This document shows positions 11,107 to 22,251 of a DNA stretch of 64,000 nucleotides, piece after piece (position 1 is the first letter of the stretch; each line of letters opens with the position of its first letter). A model generated the notes under the pieces. It made no database searches. It saw only the letters and a program-made list of their open reading frames with translations, and was not told the DNA's origin. A program made the position numbers and the translations under genes. Source of the DNA: Forficula auricularia (lineage: Eukaryota; Arthropoda; Insecta; Dermaptera; Forficulidae); assembly GCA_024734495.1 (NCBI GenBank), contig JALMQS010000075.1, positions 4,634,832-4,698,831 on the forward strand, read 5' to 3'.

Positions 11107-11575
11107 TATATAGGAGACAATATTAAAAATTTTACAATTTAAGATGATTTTAAGTTGGTGAGGAGTTGTGCTGGAAAGGTCGAATATTGGTCAAGTGTGT
11201 TTATTTGCTAGTGTTTGAATTCTGTCAATGGCGAGTGATGTGGAACTACAAACATATCTTGGGATCTCGTGCTATTTGATGGGATTCTAAAATTTAGCCT
11301 AGATAGATTTTTGGACATACGATTTTCCCAGAAATAAGTTTAAGCAGGAAGGAAATTTCATGGTAATCACGTCGTTGTTCCAGTGTGTTGAGTTTCAGGT
11401 GTGAAATTAGATAGTAATAATTCAAATTTTTTATACTTATGCCTAGTTTATAATTAACCATCCTTAAAAATTTATGCTGGACCCTTTCCAAAGATGCCTT
11501 ATGTAACCCCATAGTAGGGTTCCATATTACACTGCAGTGTCCAAGTTTACTTACTCACTGAGATCGAACGAACAA
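11107..11575 (-). pseudogene. LINE reverse transcriptase C-terminus, second family
   Basis: Minus-strand frames read LGHCSVIWNPTMGLHKASLE, then RVQHKFLRMVNYKLG, LEQRRDYHEISFLLKLISG and, after a shift, NFRIPSNSTRSQDMF. This is the C-terminal pattern of jockey/CR1-like LINEs (SVIWNP, ER-Q-KFLR, L-QRR, NFR-P). It differs from the SMLGVSV family in this window. The catalytic domains are missing and the frame is broken, so it is an old fragment. Confidence 0.75.
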
Positions 11576-11791
11576 GAATTCTGAGGGCATCTATGTTTCG
11601 AAAGGATGAGGTTATCCGCGTGATGAAACGCAAGATTTTACGTTATAGTGGATACATTGATTGAAAGGCAGCCCAAGGATTAATGAATAACATAATTCCA
11701 AAAATAAATAAAAGATTGTAAAAAGAATCTATTCGAAAGTCATATTCATCCTATTGAAAATAAACGTTTTAAAGGATAATTCTTCGTTTTT

Positions 11792-12528
11792 AACCGACTT
11801 CAAAAAAGGAGGAGGTTCTCTATTCGACTGATTTTTTTTTTTTTTTTTTTTTGTGCCTATGTTACCTCATATCTCCGCCAATTGCGAACCGATTTTGAAA
11901 TTTTTTTTTGCATTGGGTTCAGTCTAGCTTCCGATTGGCCCAATTTTTTTTTCATAGGTATTAGACCTTTTTTGTTAGGTTTGTTTAGGCCTAACTTCTT
12001 TGTTTATTAGCCGATTTCGATGATTCTTTTTTTATTGGAAAGGGGGTGTCTTAGGGATGGTGTAATATTAATTTGGTACAAGTTCTGATGATAGGATCAC
12101 TATTAATAACATCACTAAAGAGAAAAAAAGAAAAATAATTTTTAAGAAAAAATCAAACCGATTTCAAAAAATTAAATGCAACAAATAAAATACACTAAAA
12201 GGTATAAAATAATTATTATCCTTTTTAAGTTACAACTAAACGACGAAATATTAACATGAAATTATTTTTTGAATTCGGTGCCAAACAAACTATACCTATA
12301 AGAGAGCATACCCTCCAAACGTACTAAGTAAGATCCGTTGAGTTCGATTCATAAAAGGTATATATTTGGCACCGACTTCAAAAAGTAATTTCATGTTAAT
12401 ATTTCGTCGTTTAGTTGTAACTAAATAAGATAATAACTATTTTATACCTTTTAGTGTATTTTATTTGTTGCATTTAATTTTTTTGAAGTCGTTTTTATTT
12501 TTTTCTTAAAAATTATTTTTTATTAAAA
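11792..12528 (+). mobile_element. Foldback element FB-1, copy 1
   Basis: Starts AACCGACTTCAAAAAAGGAG, runs through a T-rich half, then a palindrome (about 12140-12528) with arms of about 160 bp that closes with TTGAAGTCG. The ACCGACTTC motif recurs at both palindrome ends and again near its centre. Four copies are in the window (also 18.1, 39.2 and 58.0 kb), two in each orientation. No coding capacity. Confidence 0.85.
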
Positions 12529-12549
12529 GTTGCCGTTGAAACTTTTAAA

Positions 12550-12705
12550 TCCTGAAAAAGGAGAGAAGATGCTACGAAAAAATGTTTTTAAGAGGATGAA
12601 AATGAAGTTCCAATAAATCTATTGGAACGTTATTTTCAACATCTTAAAAACCAACTTTTAGAGCATCTTCCCCCTTCTTCAGGATTTAAAAAGTGTCAAC
12701 GACAA
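12550..12705. repeat. Hairpin MITE-like repeat
   Basis: TTTTAAATCCTGAAAAAGGA and AGATGCT pair with AGCATCTTCCCCCTTCTTCA and GGATTTAAAA across the centre ATCTATTGGA. Imperfect arms of about 70 bp. It abuts copy 1 of FB-1. Confidence 0.6.
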
Positions 12706-13078
12706 CCCTGAAAAAGGAAGAATTACCTACCTATCCTTTGATGATGAAAATGACGTTCAAATAGATTCTTTTATTCGGAATTTTGTGTTTTCATTATCAG
12801 GGCTGCCTTTTTATCAATTTTCCATTAAATATAATTTTTTTTTAATGAAATATAATAAATAATCTTGTAAAATATTTATTTTTTACCATTAATAGTAGTT
12901 GTATAATTAAAAATTATTTTTAGAATATATAAGTAATATAAAAAATGCAAGAATTTTCAAACCCCTGATTAATATAGAGTGATCTCAGAAAAAACGATGA
13001 AGTTTTGGCAAACAAATAAAAAGAGAATTGCATACAACAACAAAAAATTGTATTGACAGTAATTAAATCAATTACAAC

Positions 13079-13497
13079 CAAAGGGCGGATCCAGGGGGCG
13101 GGGCGGAGGGGCTACCGCCCCCCGCCATAGACCGTGCCTGGCGGGAGTGCAACACGTGCGTCGCACGCAGAGGCCAAAAACGGCGGCCAAATCGACAGGG
13201 AATTTATAACAATTTTTTTTTTTAATCTTTAAAGAATTTGATGTCGGTTCTAGGTGAAACATTTTAATAGATAATTAGTAAAAATATATTTTTCTAGGTG
13301 GGTTTCAAAATAAACACAAATATATGTTTTGAGTTTTTTATCTCGATACATATATATTTTTTTATTTATTTTAAATAACTTAAAATATGAGATATGAAAT
13401 TTGTAAAAAAAATTAAAAAAAAACAAAAAAAAACAAACATTTATTTGGGCGTCTCTGCCCCCCCCCCCCCCATAAAAAATTCCTGGATCCGTCCTTG
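13079..13497 (-). mobile_element. hAT-1 family element in the left arm
   Basis: Ends CAAAGGGCGGATCCAGG and CCTGGATCCGTCCTTG, with 8 bp flanks ATTACAAC and ACTACAAC (one mismatch). It contains the CACGTGCGTCGCACGC block of the 10493 copy in opposite orientation. A tail-like TTCTAGGTGAAACATT lies at 13246-13263, suggesting a nested remnant. Confidence 0.8.
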
Positions 13498-14136
13498 ACT
13501 ACAACTTGCCATTTAAGAAACAACAATCCAAATTATCAATTTCTAAAAATTACGTCCTCCAGAAGACGTATACATTCTTCTAATCTGTTGTTCAGGTTTC
13601 CAATTGATCGGTGCAACATCTCAGCTGGGATACCACAGTATGATGTGCAGTTTCGTCACACGGGGTCATCGGATCTTAGTAAAATGAAGACCGGATCACA
13701 GTGACTGTCACTTTTCGGATCAGGGTTGCCAGATCGAATCAAATCATCTAATTTACATAATCTAAATGTAAACTATATTGTCTTATAGCCGTCAGGCTAA
13801 TTGACGATTCTACCCTCACCGACTCCCTCGACTCGCTGGCTCATCGAAGAAATGTCTCTGCCCTTTCCCTTTTCTATAGATACTATCACGGCAGGTGCTA
13901 AAATCAATAATTCCTCCCAAAGCATGCTTTGCACGTAGCACGCGTTTTGCCGACTCCCAACACTCTCTTGCGGTCAAATTAGAAAAGTGCCGGACCACTT
14001 CATTCGCCAATACGTATATCCTCATGACTTCAAGGAACTGGAACTCTCTCCCAGCCTCCATCTTTCCCAGCACTTATAATCTTCAAACCTTCAAAACCCG
14101 AATGCATAAACACCTACGTCTACACCCTCTCACTTA

Positions 14137-14321
14137 GGCCCGGTTAGTATGTCGCAAAGTAAATGCTTTTACCACTATCCAAGGTAGATGGTAAATGGAG
14201 CCACTGGATGGCAAATCAGATGACAGCCACTGAATGTACCTGTCATCTGATCCCAGTGCCTCAATTTACCATCTACCTTGGGTAGTGGTAAAAAGCATTT
14301 ACTTTGCGACATACAACCGCC
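14137..14321. mobile_element. Palindromic MITE, TTA-flanked, copy 1
   Basis: Arms begin GGCCCGGTTAGTATGTCGCA and continue AAGTAAATGC through TTACCATCTACC, with the reverse complement on the other side. It is flanked by TTA on both sides (14134-14136 and 14322-14324). The uninterrupted LINE copies at 5.94 and 22.36 kb show the empty site CTCACTTAATCAAC. The 3 bp TTA (or 2 bp TA) duplication suggests a Harbinger- or mariner-type transposase. Confidence 0.88.
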
Positions 14322-14372
14322 TTAATCAACTTTCCCTTCTCTTCGGTAATGCAAGGGTCTTTCGAGATCCTA

Positions 14373-14570
14373 AGGGCCCATGTATGTCGCAAAGTAAATG
14401 CTTTTACCACTAACACAGGGTAGATGGTAAAATGGAGGGATTGGGATGGCCAATCAGATGCCAGGCATTGACAGTTTCTGGCATCTGATTCGGGATCCCA
14501 GTCCCTCCATTTACCATCTACCCTGTGTTAGTGGTAAAAAGCATTTACTTTGCGACATACAACCGGCCCT
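14373..14570. mobile_element. Palindromic MITE, TA-flanked, copy 2
   Basis: Same family as 14137-14321. Ends AGGGCCCATGTATGTCGC and GCGACATACAACCGGCCCT, flanked by TA. The sister LINE copies carry the empty site ATCCATAGGAGC (22.3 kb) or its near equivalent (5.9 kb). Its central sequence differs from copy 1, so it inserted independently. Confidence 0.85.
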
Positions 14571-14612
14571 TAGGAGCTGCATCTTTACTGGTGCATTCGA
14601 TTGCATTAAAAA

Positions 14613-15600
14613 AAAACAATAGTAGCTTGTGCCCCCAAGTATATAGATTCTAAACAAAGATAAAATGTTAGATTAAGGTAGTTTTTTCGCGATAATACTA
14701 GCAAAAAGTTAATGCTAGAGTATATAGAACAGACAATAAAGATTTATAATTCATAAGCCCAAAATTTTTTGCTGTTTATGTACCAATTCTAGCTAATCCC
14801 GTGCTCGTTTGACAAATTTGGCCCAATTGTGAGAGATTGAATATTTTTATATTAAAATGATAAATAAAATACATTTTAAATTTCTATAAAAATCGTTTTG
14901 TTATTTTTTCACAAATGTAATCAACGCCTACGTTACACCTTATGAAAATTATAATTTTGAAAAAATCTAGCCCATGTATCTTTTGCTGGTTAAATAAATG
15001 CGATGTTGCCAAATTGTTTTTAGTCTAAATTTTTTTATACATTTTTCATTATTTATTCCTTATTATCTCAGAAACTGTGTTGTAACTATTAATCAAAATT
15101 GTCTTAAAATATGTATTGGTTATTGTTTAATGTTGGTTTAGTTTTTTATAAAAATGGTAAGATGGATTTCTTAATTATAATTAAATATGTATGTAAACCT
15201 TCTGATATCCCGTATAGTGCAATGTATAAGAGTCTGAAAAACTCGATTTTTGAAATAAAATATCTCCGGAACTGTATTGTTCATAAATTTCGTTTTGCCA
15301 CCAATCGATGCACAAGTATTTAAATAATAATCTGTATAAATTTCAAATAAATCTTATGAAAACGCATTTGGCGGAACAACTACCTTAAGGAATGTATTTT
15401 TTTTATCATTTTCTATTTTAAAAATAGACTTCTAAAATGTAGAGTTTGTGAAATAAATAAAGATAGCGTCTTTTTGTGTAAAAACTGTAAAAATCAGGTA
15501 GATTTCTTAACTTTTTGTAAAAAAAATAAGTAGATCAGTAGAATTTTTAAAAAGCAGGTAGATCTACTGATTATTCAGTAGATCTGGCAACTCTGCTTCG
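14613..15600. other. AT-rich anonymous sequence
   Basis: A 38 bp stretch (AAAAAGTTAATGCTAGAGTA and on) recurs inverted at about 21.2 kb. The 70-residue frame at 15111-15323 has low-complexity composition and no recognisable motif. A short GTAGATCTACTG palindrome is near 15556. Confidence 0.4.
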
Positions 15601-15671
15601 GTTCGGTATGTTGAGATGTTGCAGCGATCAATTGGGAACCTGAACAACAGATTAGAAGAATGTATACGCCA

Positions 15672-15893
15672 GGGAATCGGATTAGCCGAGAGCTTAAGAC
15701 ACTAGCCTTCTAAGCAGGAGTCCCGGGTTCGGGTCCGAGTCCCTGCATTGATATTTGACCGGCTATAATCTGATTTCTAGTCACCAATCCGTCTGGCAAC
15801 CGTGGTGACTTAATGCCAACCCCCTTCCATTTGATGGAAGAGGCCTATATTCAGCAGTGGATTGTCGCTATCGACAGGCTAATTATGATGATG
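15672..15893 (+). mobile_element. tRNA-derived SINE with GAT-rich tail
   Basis: The head ATTAGCCGAGAGCTTAAGAC resembles box A and CCCGGGTTCGGGTCCGAG resembles box B. The 3' end CAGCAGTGGATTGTCGC plus (ATG)n is the type of tail seen on insect SINEs moved by RTE- or CR1-like LINEs. It is flanked by the 8 bp duplication ATACGCCA. The inverted copy near 13565 shows the unoccupied sequence. Confidence 0.88.
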
Positions 15894-16049
15894 ATACGCC
15901 ATCTGCAGGACGTAATTTTCAGAAATTGATAATTTGGATTGTTCTTTCTTAAATGGCAAGTTGTAGCATGGGCGGATTCAGTGGGGTGGGGGTGATAAGG
16001 GGCGACCTCCCCCAAAGCATTGGAGATCAACATTTTTATATGTTTATTT

Positions 16050-16196
16050 AAAAATCGGTTGTCTGTAAAGTCGGTTTACTGACGATAGTTGAACGTGAAA
16101 ACGTCATAAGAAAATACTGATGGAATGGTATTTTCTTATGACGTTGTCACGTTCAACTATCGTCAGTAAACCGACTTTACAGACAACCGATTTTTT
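16050..16196. repeat. Near-perfect hairpin, about 68 bp arms
   Basis: AAAATCGGTTGTCTGTAAAG through CGTCATAAGAAAATAC is repeated in reverse complement after the centre TGATGGAATG. One or two mismatches only, so it is young or maintained. No target duplication could be fixed. Confidence 0.85.
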
Positions 16197-16319
16197 CATA
16201 AAATTCTTCGTTCAGAAAATCATTTTAAATTTATAAAATACTTGAATAAAATTTATTGTTTAAATTTCTACTCGACTGTTAAAATTTAATTTTTGATTTT
16301 ATTATACTATATATAAGAG

Positions 16320-17131
16320 CCTAGATTAATTTGTAACAACGCTCAGAGAATGCTGCCGATAGGGAGCGCTGATGCCGTCGGTATATTTGCGGCAAATTTG
16401 AAATATAATTGTAATTGTAATTTGAAATGAAAGACTCCAATTGATTTTAAATTAATAAACATTAAATATATTGATAATTACCTCCCCCCCACTCACCACT
16501 CAAAAATTAAATATTCAATTTGCTTTTCTTTGCGCACAGAAAAATAAATTAATCACATCTCATTTGATTTATATTTTATATATTTTTTGTTTATTTTTTA
16601 ATAATTTGCCACTCTTTTATAATTTTTTAAAAATCTAAATTTTGTTATTCTTATTTTTGGATTTTTACAAAATTGAACGACTTAAGACACGCATGCCCGA
16701 GTTTATCATGACAATACTGGAGGGAGCAGCCTGTCATACAAACAACACCTGATCTCTTTTAAATATTTGGAGCCTTATATCGATTATTATCGATCCCAAA
16801 TTTTAAAAAATGATATAATATAATTCTCCTCCTCACACGATCCCACTTATTTAAATAAATCTATTTCCACACAAAAAATATCACAATGCTGTAGATTATA
16901 GAAAAAAATACTTCCAGATTCATATCTAGAGCCTCATTTCTGTAGCTGTGTCAGGACGAAAATGAGGAGAAACTTTTAAGAGACTATGTATTTTCGGGAG
17001 TTTACAGGTATACATTTGGAGTGTAGTGTTTTAAGAGGAATAAAATTTTTGGACCGAGACGCTGCCCGCCAGGGCACCAGCCCGGAGGGCCGAGCTTCGA
17101 GGGCGTGCCGAAGGCACGCACGAAAAGCTCG
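16320..17131 (+). mobile_element. Helitron-like family A, copy 2 (lacks the tRNA-like block)
   Basis: Starts CCTAGATTAATTTGTAACAA (5' TC changed to CC) and ends GCGTGCCGAAGGCACGC then ACGAAAAGCTCG. The antisense tRNA-like block of the other copies is absent. About 460 bp (16509-16970) of unrelated sequence interrupts it before the shared AACTTTTAAGAGAC segment. Confidence 0.65.
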
Positions 17132-18090
17132 TTTTATAATAATAAATTTTGTATTGACATTATTTCTTTCAGCAAGTAAACTGAATAAAAGTTGTTGTTC
17201 AATTAGTTACTTAATTATTTTTGCAAATTTAATTGTAATTTGTTGTAAAAAAGTAATAATTATCAATAATTTATTATAAGAATAAACTGTGATTAAATTA
17301 TTGTTCATAAATCTTAAATTTAAAATTTGGAAACATCATTAAAATTTTTGCAGCTGTAGCTTTTAAAAAGCCCGCCTCAATCTTTGTCGGTCGTTCCGCG
17401 CTCTCTCGCTTGCACTTCAATTCAAGCCTTAAATGGAACGCCTCAGAGCGAGGTAACGCCGCATGAGTCATGTTTTTTCGTGCATGCAGTTGGCTCCATC
17501 GAATTATAAGACGTTGTCACGTCAAAAATATTTTTTTATTTTTATACAGGAATTATTTAACGGGTTATAGTGGTGTTTCACAAAGTGGAAATAAAATTAA
17601 AAAAATTAAAAAATCTTATAAATTATTTTGGAAATTTTTTAATTTATCTTTTTTTTATAACATTAAATTTTAAAATTGGAAATAAAGTTCTATGCGGGGT
17701 CTCTGACACCCCCCCCCTCCCCCGCTTGGACATTCTGATCGCGACACACTTTCGAGATAAAAAGTAGATCTTATATAGATCGGCCACCCTAGAACTATAT
17801 AGTTCAATTGAACTAGTTCCATATAATGAACGAACTATAAAAGAACTATTCCCTAAAAAGAACGATTTTTCCCATCTCTATTAAAAATGTTGAAAAAGAA
17901 AATGAATTTACAAATATATAATGCTCTTTTTATTTAGTTTGAGATAGGATCCATTTTTCATTAAGGGGGGGGTGGGGACTCAGTGGCTGCCCCCCCCCCC
18001 CAAATCAGAGGTCTGGATCCGCGCCTGAGTTGTAGTGGTTCAATTACTGTTAATACAATTATTTGTTGTTGCACAAATTCTATTTTTATT

Positions 18091-18840
18091 AACCGACTTC
18101 AAAAAAGGAGGAGGTTCTCTATTCAACTGAATTTTTTTTTTTTTTTTTTTTTTTTTGTGCCTATGTTACCTCATATCTCCGTCAATTGTCAACCGATTTT
18201 GAAAATTTTTTTTGCATTGGGTCCAGTCTAGCTTCCGATTGGTCCCATTTTTTTTTCGTTTTTTTTTCATAGGTATTAGACCTTTTTTATTAGGTTTGTT
18301 TAGACCTAACCTCTTTGTTTATGAACCGATTTCGATGGTTCTTTTTTTATCCGAAAGGGGGTGTCTTAGGGATGGTGTCATATTAATTTGGTCAAGTTCT
18401 GATGATATGATCACTATTTATTAATAACATCACTAAAAAGAGAAAAATAAAAATTTTTAAGAAAAAATAAAAACCGACTTCAAAAAATTAAATGCAACAA
18501 ATAAAATACGCTAAAAGTTATAAAATAATTATTATCTTATTTAGTTACAACTAAACGACGAAATATTAACATGAAATTACTTTTTTAAGTCGGTGCCAAA
18601 CATATACCTTTTATGAATCGCACTCGATGGATCTTACTTAGTACGTTTGGCGGGTACGCTCGCTTATAGGTATAGTTTGTTTGGCACCGACTTCAAAAAG
18701 TAATTTCATGTTAATATTTGGTCGTTTAGTTGTAACTAAATAAGATAATAATTATTTTATACCTTTTAGTGTATTTTATTTGTTGAATTTAATTTTTGAA
18801 GTCGGTTTTTATTTTTTTCTTAAAAATTATTTTTTTGTTT
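18091..18840 (+). mobile_element. Foldback element FB-1, copy 2
   Basis: Same structure as 11792-12528: AACCGACTTCAAAAAAGGAG start, T24-like run at 18131, palindrome from about 18455 to 18840 with centre near 18640. The downstream AAAAGTTCCCGTTG is also shared with copy 1, so the element or its target extends slightly further. Confidence 0.85.
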
Positions 18841-19768
18841 GCCAAAAGTTCCCGTTGTTTTGTGTCAGCCTGTATATCGCTATTAACTCAAACAAAATAT
18901 CACTCTGCCATGTAGTTTATTATAATTTGAGCATCGTGTGAAAACTCTCTACCTACCCATTTTTATATTCACAATAAAGTCTTATTTTTATTATCATTTC
19001 AATCAATTTTATTTTAAATTGTATGAAAATGTTAACAGTTTAATTTATATCTTTTTATTCTATTTAGAATATATATATAGCTATAAAAACCAGAAAAATT
19101 ATTCTCTTTAAAGAGAGAGAGAAGATAAAATATGCTAAAATATTTTATATATATATAAATAAATTTCAATTCATTTAAATATTTGACTTTTATCAATGAT
19201 TTGAAAATGAAAAGCACTCATTAGGGCTTAAAAAAAAAAAAATAGGCGTTTGGGAACATCGAAGAGGTCGGGTCTTGAGCGATTTTTGCCAGCAGCTAAA
19301 TATTGATGAGCAACCCTCCCCTCCCCTTGCATTTTAACCCCCCCCTCTATGCTTTCACTACCCTCTCTGGGGGGTGGATATGCTGAAAAAATTCAAGTTT
19401 AAAACGTTGACGGATGAGATCAACGTGACAGGCCGACTAAAGTGCTAAGTGGTTCAAGCTTAGACGTGGGCTTAGCCTATTAGACGGTTTTAGAAAAGCC
19501 GAAGAGCGGGGGTGGGGGGGGGGGTAAAAAATGAGGGGGTGGGTTTCTTCTTTTATCAAGATATTCGACAATCCAATAACAACAACAACAAAAGCAAAGT
19601 TTCTCACTCATTTTCTGCTTAAGATTAAGTAACTTTTATCAAAAGAAAAATTAGATCTAGATTGGATAATTTTAATGAGATAAATTCGTAAGAGAGCGAA
19701 GGCCATAGAGCTTAGCTTAGGAGGCAAGCTATTATTGGATGATTTGATCCATACTATATATATATTCA
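18841..19768. other. Anonymous sequence
   Basis: AT-rich to 19230, then a less AT-rich stretch with G runs (19510-19530) and C runs. No protein similarity recognised and no inverted repeats. An AACAACAAC microsatellite is near 19580. Confidence 0.4.
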
Positions 19769-20398
19769 TCTAGATTAATTTGTAACAACGCTTAGAGAAA
19801 TTTCTCTAAAAAATTTACCCTCTTGCCTAGAATCGAACCGACGAACTCTTGAACTATGGTCATCAGCTCTAACCACTAGACCAATGTCACATTAATATTT
19901 ATATCTTGATTTCTTTTACTAAAACTATATATTTTTGATTTAGACTTTGTGTCTAGATAATATTGTATTCATTTGAACTCGAATGAAAATGAAAAAACAC
20001 CAATAGATGTTAAATTAAGAAACATTAAATATATATTAATTAACGAGGCAAATTTGAAATATAATTCTCAGCTCGGAAAACTGATGGCTCCAATCGATTT
20101 TCATTAACCAGGCAAATTTGAAATATATATATTCGAATTTTGAAATGAAAGACTCCAATTCTTTTTAAATTAAGAAACATTAAATATATTGATAATTGTT
20201 CCTCCCCCCCCTCGCCACTCAAAAATTAAAGATGCGTAACTTTTAAGAGACGATGTATTTTCGGTAGTTTACGGGTATACATTTGGAGTGTGGTTTTTTA
20301 AGAGGAATAAAATTTTTGGACCGAGACGCTGCCCGCCAGGGGACCAGCCCGGAGGGCCGAGCTTCGAGGGCGTGCCGAAGGCACGCACGAAAAGCTCG
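19769..20398 (+). mobile_element. Helitron-like family A, copy 3 (best complete copy)
   Basis: Begins TCTAGATTAATTTGTAACAA directly after A (19768) and ends GCTCG directly before T (20399). A hairpin GCGTGCCGAAGGCACGC lies 13 bases from the end. The antisense tRNA-like block is at 19815-19890 with GAATCGAACCGACGAAC as reverse box B. 630 bp, no coding capacity, and the clearest full-length representative. Confidence 0.7.
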
Positions 20399-20844
20399 TA
20401 TGTAAATAATCGGAGTGTCCTTCACACTTATTGTCCAAAGAAACGTTGGTTTTCATTTATCAAACTAACAGGAGATTTTTAAAAAGTAGATATATTAGGT
20501 TTATTATTAGTACCTGAGATTCGATTAGTATTTTTTTTTAATTTAAATTATTGTTTAATCAACCACTTGTTTTGTTTTGATTCAACCAGAAATGATTCAT
20601 TTTTTTTTTATTAAACCATCTGTTAATAATTAATTTAATTGAAAGAAACTATTAAAATAATTTTTGAAGCTTTGCTTCTTTAAGCGCGCTGGGCAGGGTC
20701 TAAATGGGAAAAAGCGACCCCGTAAAATTCCCATTCCGTTACGATTCTGGGCTGCTGGTAGGAGAAGCGAGAGAGGGCCGTTGAAGGGTGAGGCCAGAGG
20801 TAAAGATGCAGTAGCTATTGATGGCACAACCGTTCACACAGCTC
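20399..20844. other. Anonymous sequence
   Basis: AT-rich to 20660, then a less AT-rich segment (20670-20840). Short frames there have no recognisable motif. No RNA gene seen. Confidence 0.35.
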
Positions 20845-20904
20845 TTAGGGCCGGTTGTATATCGCAAAGTAAATGCTTTTTACCACTAACAAACGGTAGA
20901 TGGT
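20845..20904. mobile_element. Half copy of the palindromic MITE
   Basis: TTAGGGCCGGTTGTATATCG then CAAAGTAAATGCTTTTTACC matches one arm of the 14.1 and 14.4 kb MITEs. The second arm is absent. Confidence 0.75.
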
Positions 20905-22116
20905 AGTGGTAATCGGAAGGAGCAAAGTCTGGTGAGTAAGCCGCATGGGGTAGAACTTCCCATCTGACTGCTTCCTACGTCTCGCGAACCGGTTTTTTCG
21001 TATAGCTATGATGGAGAATTGTCATGGAGAAAAATGACCTTATTTTGTCTTTTTTGATATTCTGCTCGTTTTTTGAGCACCGAACTGTTCAAATCGATCA
21101 ATGGTTGTTGTTAGGGTTTGGTATTAACAGTTTCAACCGTTTTTGTCCAACAATGCTTGAAATTCTGCATCTTCTTGCCATTTTGGCATTGTTTAAATCC
21201 TTATTGTCTGTTCTATATACTCTAGCATTAACTTTTTGACAGTATTGTCATGAAACAAGTACCTTAAAGTTGTATAACGTTAATGATTATCAATTTTTTA
21301 AATGTTTCCTTTTTTTTCAATTTTTACACTATGTGTGTCAAAAGAATAAAGATTGAAAAAAGTATTTTTTTTTCATAGAGGGGAGGGTTGTTAAAGCTAG
21401 CGAGAAATTCTTGAATAGCTGTGCGTTTCAATATAAAGCCATCGTCCCTCAGCCGAGAACTACCCTCTATCGCAGTTCCGCAGTGGGGCCAATTTGATTG
21501 AGGGCCGATCATCCACGGGTGTAAGACACCGGGGACTTCTTATAAATAAATTTGTTACTTAAACCACCCCCTCCCGTCCACCTTTACCCTCTTTTTTTCA
21601 CTCCTTCACTTCACACACACACACACACACACACATACTGAACACTTTATAGCCAGTTCACGGTAATCATATAAAAAAGAAATACGGGACATTTTATGGG
21701 TGCGAGGGAATAGCTAAAAAAGGGGTAGCGGGAGGGGGTAAAACTTGTGCCAATAAATCTGCAAAGTCCTCTACTCGCGGGCCATTCTCTCAAAATCTCC
21801 CTCCATTGGGAGAAATATAAAAGTACCTACTACTACTACATATATATCCAGAAAGAGACAAAGAGAGAATTAAAAGTGATTTAAACAAATTGATAACAAT
21901 TTCACAAAATAAGTAAGTATCTGGAAGACTATGGTAATTGTTTGTTTTTAATTATTGTTTATTTAATCATAAATAATTAGTTTAATTAAAAAACCTGAAA
22001 TTGTATCTTTCAGTATCAATAAAGATATCAACTGCATAAAAAAACATTTGACTACTAACATTTTACTCATTTTCAGGTGCTTATACCTACCCTATATATA
22101 TGTATAAATATATCTA
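20905..22116. other. Anonymous sequence with a CA microsatellite
   Basis: A (CA)n tract lies at about 21612-21637. 21197-21240 is the inverted match to 14.69-14.73 kb. Frames up to 71 residues show no known domain. 21300-22116 is AT-rich with nothing assignable. Confidence 0.4.
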
Positions 22117-22185
22117 AGTAATTAATAAAGTAAAGGGTGTGTAGTTTCACAGTGAATGAAATAAAACTCAAGAGGTTCATACAAA

Positions 22186-22227
22186 CTAGATATATTTCGG
22201 ATTATTAGTTCATCATCAGGAGTTTAC
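22186..22227 (-). ncRNA. Hammerhead ribozyme motif 3 (helix II damaged)
   Basis: On the minus strand CTGATGA (22214-22220) and GAAA (22195-22198) are intact, but helix II has GAA against TCC, so one pair is lost. It is the inverted partner of 22981-23023. Confidence 0.65.
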
Positions 22228-22251
22228 AGATTACAAAATAAGTTATTTAGT

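Larger units (their letters stand above)
13788..14612 (+). pseudogene. LINE (jockey/CR1 type), copy 3, with two MITE insertions
   Basis: Same family as 5841-6592. It begins at GCCGTCAGGCTAATTGAC and ends at TGCATT plus an A tail. The C-terminal frame ending RHLRLHPLT is still readable at 13895-14137 but a deletion near 13900 shifts it. The stop codon region was split by a MITE at 14137 and the 3' UTR by another at 14373. Only the last part of the reverse transcriptase remains. Confidence 0.88.
15967..18027 (+). mobile_element. hAT-type element enlarged by nested insertions
   Basis: Ends CATGGGCGGATTCAG and CTGGATCCGCGCCTG, flanked by the perfect 8 bp duplication AGTTGTAG (15959-15966 and 18028-18035). 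Inside are a hairpin MITE (16050-16196), a Helitron-A copy (16320-17131) and sequence of the hAT-1 family in reverse (about 17640-17790, AAGTGTGTCGCGATC type). No transposase was found. Confidence 0.82.
12985..18090. repeat. Long inverted duplication (arms interrupted by insertions)
   Basis: Left arm about 13020-13078 plus 13498-13660; right arm about 15600-15966 plus 18028-18085, in reverse orientation. Shared text includes CTTGCCATTTAAGAAACAA, CAATCCAAATTATCAATTTC and TAACAGTAATTGAACCA-type sequence. Each arm has a hAT element at nearly the same site and the right arm also has a SINE. The central region holds a LINE. Identity of the duplicated sequence is unknown. Confidence 0.75.
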
